The notes below the pieces were generated by a model that was not told the origin of the DNA, searched no databases, and worked only from the letters and a program-made list of their open reading frames with translations. The translations under genes and the position numbers were made by a program. Of a DNA stretch of 64,000 nucleotides, positions 56,460 to 64,000 are shown piece after piece; position 1 is the first letter of the stretch; each line of letters begins with the position of its first letter. This DNA is from Isoetes taiwanensis (Eukaryota; Streptophyta; Lycopodiopsida; Isoetales; Isoetaceae), in the NCBI GenBank assembly GCA_021234155.1, contig JAJEKV010000115.1, forward strand, positions 188,001 to 252,000, given 5' to 3'.

Positions 56460-57330
56460 CCCCTTTTGGAAACCATGACTATAAACAAACAAACAAACAG
56501 ATGAGAAAGAAACAGATGAGAAACAGATGAGGAATGCCAAAGAACATTACACAGGTTTAGGAATGCCAAAGAACTTCTATACACAGAAACAAATCATAGA
56601 TTTAACTCTGCAAACATGCAAGTAAACCAGAGGTTCCAATGCAGCAAAATAATCGACAAACAGCGAGATAGAACTACTACACTGAGCGAAATGATGCCAG
56701 ATCAGACCAGAACTCAAGGATCATCTACAATAAACATACAATTTCGTTATAAATAAACAAACAAACATGAATGAAAGATTAAAAAAAGGGGAAGGAAGCA
56801 CAATAAAGACTTGCATGCATCAACTTTGAATCAAGAAAGCAGAATTTGATCTTCAAAAAAATGCTCCCTTCTTTGTAAAAAATTGACACAAAGCAAGTGC
56901 CACCTAGAAGCAACTCGAAAAAGTCATCCAATGCTCAAGCGCCTTGACGGAATGGCATAGCACCATCGCTGAAACTCTGGAGCTCTGCCATAGCCGAGAA
57001 ACAAGGAAGGAAAAATGCAGGGAAAAAATATACACTTTTTGGGCGAAATTTTGGCCACATGGCAGCTTAGTTTAGGAGCCTGCGACCGTCAGGGTTTCTA
57101 GTTGTAAATGGCGAGCGATGGTCCCACTCATGACGACGTTGTCTGTTGCTTTATGGGCAGAAACCCCTCCAGCCGGCAGGTTGCAAAGGTAAAGTCACGA
57201 AGTTAAGAATGAAAGAGATCATAGTTAGAAATGAGAAAAATTGTGATAACTTATTTCTTCTCTATTGCTTTAGTCAAATTTAGAGTAAAATCCATGTTTT
57301 TAATGATTTTTTGCTTTTAATAGCGGTTGT
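56460..57330. other. Unassigned region
   Basis: Contains AAAC-type microsatellites (about 56480-56500) and a repeated AGGAATGCCAAAGAAC (about 56529 and 56560). No gene recognised. Confidence 0.35.
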
Positions 57331-60300
57331 TCTATGCTTTGTGCCACCTCATCTGGTGCGGCCACCACAAATTTTATCGTTTCGCTACCTCGTCCAGCGC
57401 GGCCATGTCAGATTTTTACGGGGCATAAAGGTTCCCCAAGCAAAGATTACCTAGTACCTCGTGAAGGCATGGGAGACAATAAAAAATTGATGGCAATTAG
57501 ATATAAAACAAGGTGTCAAGACGGAGGGGTTGCCCTCCATGGCCTGGAGGGTGAAGTAGCTTAAATAATAGTTCAAAGTCTTGACAATCAATTCAAATTG
57601 CTACATCAAGACAATAGAATACTTGATACCATGATTTTATGAGAATTGGTTTGAAGAAATCTTTGGTTCCCCCACAACCAATAATCATATCCAAAGAGGT
57701 TTGAATATTTGAACGAAAGTGGTCAATAGACTTCCGCTCAATAATGGCTGTGATGTGGCAATCTTTTACCAACAAAGTAGTGGCTCCCGGGGAGCCGTTG
57801 ATAGTGGTTACGGAATTATTAACAATCTGCGCAGTAGTCTGCAAAAATACAACTAAAATGTCGATGGAGCATGGTCTATCGTTTTTAGGAAATGTTATTC
57901 CTGATTTTAGCCAAGAAAATCATGACATGTGCCCGCCATTGTATTCAAGAATGACCTTCATGTGAACATTCTTGGATTTTGGCTGAATATCATGTGGCGC
58001 TTATTCTATCAAGGATGATCTTCGCTTTAGGTGACCATTTATGAATTTGGGCTGAAAGAAAGTTTCTTGACTTTGGCCAATGCAAACTTGACTTGTTTAT
58101 ATTCAAGAATACTTCTTCAAGTGAGCATTCATGAGATCATAGCATCGGCAATCATTCTATGCCATTCTATTTTATTTTATTCTAATGGATCTTTGATCTT
58201 TAGAACACACCGAGATGCTTTTCTTTCATTCACCAAAAGCGGGTTTGTAATCCTATTTATGGACGCCGCCAAGCCCGGCCCCCCATGTAATGCACCATGG
58301 TTCCACATTACAAAAGATATATTTACATTTAAAAATAACACCATATTATTTTTGGACTATTTATATGTGAGCAAAGACTATAGTTTTTTCGCTTTTTAAT
58401 TCGGACTCTTCAATAAACTAACATGTTCCCGGACTTTTCCTAGCTTGAAACAGTTGAGACTTTTCCTTTTCCTCTCATTGCAGAAAAGGATTATTAACAA
58501 ACATTAGATTATACTTATTAACAAAAATGTGAATGCCAATCTCCTTTCAATACAGGCATCTTTTGTGGAACATGTCTATCGTGATGCCCATAAGAGGACG
58601 TGGATCTAATACGAAGTTCTTCAAATCACTGGATCAACATTTCCACCCCATTTGCCATTGTAAAAGCTCCAAAGTCTCTCTGCGGGTGTTACACTGTTTT
58701 TCCACAATTTCAGTAATTTCGCTTCAAAACCGGCTTCTTTATATCCCCTTCTTTCAAGTCCCTTTTTGCAATTGCAAGGACATCTTGGGCTACATGCTTT
58801 AAAAAGTCCATCACGAAAAGGTGTCTTTAAGCCCATTTGAGGTACCTTATTCCTAAGCATGGCTCGCTCTTTTGAGTCTAATCTTGAATTATACCTAATG
58901 CCTCTTGGTGATGTCTCATCATATAATAATAAGCCAACCCGTATCGCCGAAGTGCATAACCTCCTCCATGGACCCCCATCCGCACCTCTCATTTCCAAGT
59001 ACCTTTTTAACTGGACTTCAGAAAGATGGTTGTCAAATTATTTTCCCATGCTTCAAAGTAGGAATTCACCGTAATCCCGGCAACTTTTCAAGCATAGATT
59101 CATTGAATGAAAGGCTAGCGTCAATCCATATAATGCTTATTACGATACTCAAAATACATAGGTAAACAAGTTAAAGCATAATCCACGTAACTCTCAAAGC
59201 CAAAATCACCGTAAAAGACAAATGGAAGATCGGCATGTCCGGGTGTTTGTCTACATTTGTCCAAATATGGCTCTGAACTTAAAAGCCATTGGTTTTCCTT
59301 CCTTAAATGGTGAGTTAGCAAATCAAACTGCTGCAATTGGTCGCAATGCTAGTCCCACTCTAAACTTCTTCACCATATCCTCTTCGCTTTAAAATCCAAA
59401 TTAACTCAAGATCGTATGTTCGAACATCATGTCTAAACCAAGAGTGCCTACTTTAGACATGTAGTTCAAGATAATGTCATATCTACCCTTCCCAGATAAT
59501 AGGCATGTTCGATGGACCACTTAGGATTGAATCCGATCCCCATGAATCCAAAGGCGCATTTCTTCCAACAGCCTTCACCTGATATAAGTGTGAATTTACT
59601 TGGCACAAGTCTAATGCAATGTCTTTTAAAGGTGCCCCACTTAACTCAAACGACCACCAAAGTTCCAGACACGCTTGACCATCCTTTTAAGGCCAATCAC
59701 TTTGTCTCCTTCCATTACTCTTTTCCCAACCGAAACGCCTGCAAAACCATAAAAGCAAATGTGAAATCTGGATCATAATTTATAGGCTTGAGAGTATCAA
59801 GTTCAAACCCAAACTTCTCATGCTTTCGATGCCAATTCTCCGATTTTCCTTCCCTTTACATCCGGATGCAAGGTATGCAACAAGATCTTCTTTAGTTAAG
59901 GGTTCGCTTTAACAAGAACATCCTCAACTGGAGGACTAGCTGCCACAACTAGCAATCTTCTTGGACTCGTGTTTCTACTAAGAAACCCCCTCAATTCCTC
60001 CGATTGAAAGATAGCACTAGACCTCACAACAAAACCACATTTCATCCGCAGATGCGGTACAAACCTACTAGCAATCACGGAAGAGACCTTTTGAGAAGTT
60101 AAAACACTATCACGACATGGTGTGATATGACTCACAACAGATTTAAGAAGCCATTTTTATATAAGAACAAAAACAATGGCATGAATCAATCAGCCTTCCA
60201 ATGAAGAAAAGAGGTTAACGAACCCGAGAAAGACCGTAGTAATACAAGCATGCAAGGGTTCGGTAGCCAGATCGCCCATGCGGGAAGAAAACAACTAAAA

Positions 60301-60640
60301 TAAAGTCATAAGCCTATTTTGGCCACCGATTCGAGATAATACCATGCCCGAGCTCATAAATCTCTTTTAACTTGAATCGGATTGAAGTACAAACGTGATT
60401 AATCTTATTCCTCGGCCATTGTTGATCTTTCATTTCACGGATGTGCTCTGCGCTTCCATGAAACTTCAATGGCATGTTTCCTTGTTTCAAAAGCAAAGCG
60501 TGAGATAAAAATCCGTGCATGCAAAGCTTTTTCATATGTTCTCGCTTTCTTCCGTGGCAATGGTAACGCCATTGAAAGACTTCACCTGAAAGAAGCTCCA
60601 AAGAGTGGCTATGAGATGAACGGGCAAAACCGAGGAGGAA
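57330..60640. other. Unassigned region with several short open frames
   Basis: The best candidates are plus-strand 57334-57564, 58031-58399 and 58859-59074 (MARSFESNLELYLMPLGDVS and onward, including FNWTSERWLSNYF), and minus-strand 58621-58998 and 60314-60661. None shows a motif I can assign, and neighbouring frames are interrupted, so I treat them as unproven. The whole stretch may be an old, unrecognised transposon. Confidence 0.25.
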
Positions 60641-60642
60641 TG

Positions 60643-60783
60643 GGGCCGGATGACCTAGCATTTACAAAAGTGACCGATTTTTAGCGATCCTGCAAGATAT
60701 GCTAGGCATATGCTAGCATATACCGGATATGCCCACGTACCCACATAAACGAGGGTTTGCCCCCCTAGGGGCAACCCAAAAAT
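60643..60783 (-). repeat. Dispersed repeat R4, copy 2
   Basis: Reverse-complement partner of 24145-24297. It retains GAATGGGGCCGGATG, GATATGCTAGGCATATG, ATATGCCCAC and CATAAACGAGGGTTTGCC followed by CCCCTAGGGGCAACCC. Confidence 0.85.
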
Positions 60784-61129
60784 TGCTCATCATGTCTATG
60801 CCTTTATAGTGGCTACAAGTTGAGAAGTAATGGTAGTAAACCGTTGTGGATAAGAGGATTCAAAAATGGAACTCATCATGCATTGGAGATTGGTACCATC
60901 GAGATGTCCAACTTGCTTAATCAAAGTAAGTTTAATTCAAAAGAAAGTGATGGATGCGTTTGGGATATTTTGGTGGCACATTGACCATTTTTTGCTTATA
61001 TACAAGTAGGTGCTTTTTGTTTACCACATGAAAATCTTAAGAAAAACATTTTGTTTCGAAGGGTTATCAACTACTGCATAAAAATTAGATAATAGGCCTT
61101 TTGTCTCGATGGGGTATAGTGGATCAAAT

Positions 61130-61692
61130 TTAGAAATGGGTGTGGAAGGGCAATTTGCCACCGAAGGTTTCTACTTTGTTGTGGCAGATTCTTCAGAGTG
61201 GTTAGGGTCAATGTTTTGGTGAACAAAATTTAAGGATGCCTTTTAACCAATTTGTCCTATCTGTGGCCGGTCAGAAGAAACGATTGAGCATTGTTTTATA
61301 CAGGTCAAGATATTCAGTCAACCTGTAACAGGTTAACGAAAGTGTCTGAACCATCTCTATCAGTGAAGGAGATGATATTAAGTTTATATCTTACATCATG
61401 GCATCTTAAAAAAGAAAATAGCAATGCACTTGCATAAGGGGCAGCTCTTGTGGCTTATATGGAAGAGGCCGAGAAAGTTTGTTTTGATCATGAGTACAAT
61501 GTGCTTTAGTACTATCTCTGAAAAATAGCCCACGGGACATTTTTATCGCGATTGTAAAAGACTGCTTGATTAGCCGAGTGGTTATCTCTACATACACATC
61601 ATGTTATGTAGGTGCATGACATCGCTCAGTGTGCATATGTAATTATTACTTTTCAGATAATATATTTGATCCTTCAATTAAAAAAAAAAAAA
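61130..61692 (+). pseudogene. LINE 3' fragment with zinc-binding domain, stem-loop and A tail
   Basis: 61160-61310 translates on the plus strand as KVSTLLWQILQSG, then FNQFCPICGRSEETIEHCF after a frame change: the Cys-x-x-Cys and His-Cys pattern of the zf-RVT domain. Downstream, 61588-61594 (CTACATA) pairs with 61605-61611 (TATGTAG). The element ends TTGATCCTTCAATT followed by 13 A residues (61680-61692). No RT domain was recognised upstream, so it is a 5'-truncated insertion. Confidence 0.75.
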
Positions 61693-62230
61693 GAGGTGTT
61701 AAAAGATCACGAGAGACCCTTTTATGCAGCATGTCTAGTAAAGTAGACATGACATGAGAATAATACTTTTCTGGATTTTTTGTGTTTGCATATGGCCCTA
61801 AGAGAATCAGCCCACCAACCCTAGTTGAGTTGTCCATCCACCCGGCGATCACCCTTAATTTATAATTCATATTTCTTCTTGTATTTTGAGACACGAGAAA
61901 TATGTTTGAGAATCCCAACTTTAGCGTCCACAAATGTCGAATTATTAGGATAGATAGTATAACGTTGGACATTTCAATCCTTTTACCTAGCGCTTTTCCT
62001 CCTTCCCCAGCTGAACGTTTCCGTCCAGGTGAAGTATTATCTGCTTTGCATTGCTTGGTTTCTCAAATGCTTTGTATTCCGTTATTCATCATGATCTTGT
62101 CTGCGATCACCGTTTAGTTACCAAACAAAAAATTACAGTCTTCCGAACGAACATCATTCCATACCTATTTAGGATATGTTTCGAAGTTGCAACAGCTGAA
62201 ACCAGTATTTTTGCAGAACGCGAACTTCGG
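61693..62230. other. Region upstream of the recognisable pyrophosphatase exons
   Basis: First exons of the pyrophosphatase should lie here or farther upstream, but the N-terminal sequence of that family is poorly conserved and I could not place them. A possible 3' splice acceptor, TATTTTTGCAG, precedes 62217. Confidence 0.3.
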
Positions 62231-63794
62231 TTGCTATTATAGCACCATGCCACATCCTTGGCATGACCTTGAAATCGGTCAGTTTATTGGCTCTTTGTCT
62301 TTAAATATTTCATGAATAAATGTTGCACACGGATGTGTATAGACAAAGGAACCGTTTTTAATATGATGTCGCTTATATGCTCCCTGTCTTACCGTTTCTT
62401 TACAGGCCCTGGAGCTCCTGCAGTCTTCAATTGTGTAAGTCCTAATTTATTATGCGATGAAAGTATCTGTATATTAGCTTCATCGGTGTCATCTTGATTT
62501 ATATCTCTTGTTAAAGGGTTTATTGTGAACCTTTGTACCCATTATTTGTACTGGCAATTCATGCACTAAAGGGGTAAGGAAAATGCATGAGATTTCATAT
62601 CAGAAAAGATGCAGGGATAATGATCAAATAATTCTCTTCTATGATTACATTTAGCATTGCACTTATCAGGTGATTGAAATCCCAAAGGGAAGCAAAGTAA
62701 ATATGAGCTTGACAAGAAGAGTGGCATCATAAAGGTTAGTGACTTATAAAAGAATTCGGAAAGTAATCCGTGTATATTGATGTTCTGATTTTAGTTGCCA
62801 TATCATTGTGCAGGTTGATCGGGTTTTATATTCATCAATAGTGTATCCACACAATTATGGATTTATACCAAGAACATTCTGTGAGGACAATGACCCTATG
62901 GATGTGCTTGTTTTGATGCAGGTGACAAGCTTGTGTGTCTTTCTCAGAAATGAGGTTTGCTGATCTTGTTCTTTGTAGCTTTTGTATTAATACGGGTGTC
63001 TTAAATCAGGAACCTGTTATACCAGGGTGCTTCCTCCGTGCAAGAGCCATTGGTCTTATGCCCATGATTGATCAGGTGAGGGCGTATAAAGGTAGAATAA
63101 GCAATATAACCATTTCCTCACTTGGATTCGATTCAATCTAAACACAAGGACATGCTTGTTAGTGATATTTAATTTTTCTCCAAGACCTTTGCTGTATAAG
63201 ATTATAGTCCAAGATTATTTATAGGCAAATTTTGCATTTTACAGAAAACTCAAAATCAATTTTCAAACTGCCATTTTTTGCCCTTTGTGTTTTTCCTTAA
63301 CAGGGTGAAAAGGATGATAAGATCATAGCTGTTTGCGCGGATGATCCTGAATATCGGCACTATTCTGATGTCAAGGACCTGGCACCTCACAGATTGGCCG
63401 AGATACGGCGGTTCTTTGAAGACTGTATATTCTTTCACCTTATAAGATAACAAATCACAGCTAAAACCTATTATTGCATCAATGAACCAGTCTATTCATC
63501 TAATTATAGTCATTCATCTTAGCTAGGATAATAGATGTAGGAATTTTAATCTCACAACTTGTTGCACCTTGATTTTAGTGCCAATGACATATTTCTGATT
63601 CACAAACATCTTTTTGCAGACAAGAAAAATGAGATTTTAAATCTCACAACTTGTTGCACCTTGATTTTAGTGCCAATGGCATATTTCTGATTCACAAACA
63701 TCTTCTTGCAGACAAGAAAAAATGAGAATAAGCAAGTTAATGTTGAAGACTTTCTTCCAGCTGATAAAGCTGTTGAGGCCGCATGACAGTCAAT
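62231..63794 (+). pseudogene. Soluble inorganic pyrophosphatase gene, 5' and 3' incomplete, with lesions
   Basis: Hydrolyses pyrophosphate to two phosphates with Mg2+ in the cytosol. Recognised exons: one ending 62277 (HPWHDLEIG), then 62406-62434 (GPGAPAVFNC), 62670-62734 (VIEIPKGSK, then YELDKKSGIIK), 62814-62921 ([34 protein letters not shown]), 63010-63075 ([20 protein letters not shown]), 63304-63424 ([20 protein letters not shown], ending RRFFED) and 63712-63794 (NKQVNVEDFLPADKAVEAA). DNDPMDV is the family signature with three metal-binding Asp. All borders are GT-AG. Lesions: a base missing near 62701, an extra A in the A run at 63716-63722, TGA at 63784-63786, and a 92-bp duplication copying the last acceptor. 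The last coding part lies beyond the window. Spliced structure rules out a processed copy. Confidence 0.85.
63549..63733 (+). repeat. 92-bp tandem duplication across an intron-exon border
   Basis: AATCTCACAACTTGTTGCACC through TTGCAGACAAGAAAAA is present twice with a 92-bp period (CTCACAACTT at 63551 and 63643). Each copy has its own AG acceptor (63618-63619 and 63710-63711) and the first codons of the next exon. Use of the first acceptor would read through to a stop in the second copy. Confidence 0.9.
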
Positions 63795-63799
63795 GTGAG

Positions 63800-64000
63800 T
63801 GGTTATATTGTGCCTATTTTGGTTGTGTTGCCCGCACTGATTGTTTAGTTTTCCAATTAGGGACTTGTATGCCTCTCATGTCATTCAGTCATTAAAGTAG
63901 TGGCAGTCAGAGAGCATGCAGCCATTGCTGGGAGTAACTGTTCAATAACAGATTCCCATGTTTCCAACAATTTTAAACATATAATTTAATATGCGATGTG
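63800..64000 (+). other. Intron sequence of the pyrophosphatase gene
   Basis: Follows a GTGAGT donor at 63795-63800. The next exon, expected to begin with the residues after Tyr-Ser-Met, is not present before the window ends. Confidence 0.6.

Noticed and set aside
58621-59074. Overlapping plus and minus frames as a plant-mobile-domain or other transposase gene
   Set aside because: A few aromatic-rich peptides look protein-like, but no diagnostic motif could be matched and frames are short.
61566-61590. A-box-like TAGCCGAGTGGTTA
   Set aside because: Resembles the D arm of Ser/Leu tRNAs, but there is no B box or T arm downstream; it is better explained as LINE 3' UTR next to the stem-loop.

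Overview
The window looks like nuclear DNA from a land plant with a large, repeat-rich genome, probably a seed plant. Evidence: GT-AG spliced genes whose exon layout matches plant families (FKBP15-type prolyl isomerase, soluble inorganic pyrophosphatase), a plant family-1 glycosyltransferase with a PSPG box, L1-type LINEs, and hAT transposases of the zinc-finger-862-like type. I cannot name the species. Nothing bacterial, viral or organellar was recognised, and there is no CRISPR array.

Three gene loci stand out. (1) A UDP-glycosyltransferase at 20597-22133 (+), two exons, complete except for a 1-nt frameshift in a G run. (2) An intact six-exon FKBP15-like ER peptidyl-prolyl isomerase at 34725-36422 (+), 151 codons. 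(3) A soluble inorganic pyrophosphatase at about 62231-63794 (+), cut off by the window end and carrying a 1-nt loss, a 1-nt gain, a premature stop and a duplicated 3' splice acceptor. Smaller pieces are a tRNA-Ala(UGC)-like cloverleaf (18984-19055), a lone exon resembling plastid biotin carboxylase (52536-52592) and an LRR-like fragment (about 22480-22690).

Layout: 1-1200 unassigned. About 1200-5840: degenerate GC-rich LINE (+) ending in a hairpin and an A tail. 7090-8040: large foldback repeat whose right arm is duplicated. 8260-9520: degenerate GAATCT minisatellite with a roughly 422-bp higher-order repeat. 9660-10655: LINE 3' end plus a repeat. 10864-18737: a hAT element with TIRs and a probable 8-bp target duplication, split by about 5 kb of nested repeats that include a perfect 95-bp inverted repeat. 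18900-19800: tRNA-bearing repeats and a minisatellite. 20400-22700: UGT and LRR fragment. 22760-34560: repeat-derived and locally duplicated DNA with a LINE endonuclease remnant. 34725-36422: FKBP15. 36790-39031: direct repeats and a hAT-type MITE. 39540-41515: second hAT transposase (-), with a long degenerate LINE (-; 41530 to about 49119) against its 5' side. 49120-53850: two copies of a TA-flanked MITE and local duplications. 53850-60640: mostly unassigned. 60643-61692: dispersed repeat and LINE 3' end. 62231-end: pyrophosphatase.

The genes do not form a pathway; they are isolated loci in transposon-derived DNA. The main interest is structural: nested transposons whose borders can be read, several new-looking MITE and foldback families, a shared 3' stem-loop plus GATCCTTCAA tail on two LINEs, many 0.1-1 kb local duplications, and single-base indels in otherwise conserved exons that could be real decay or assembly error.
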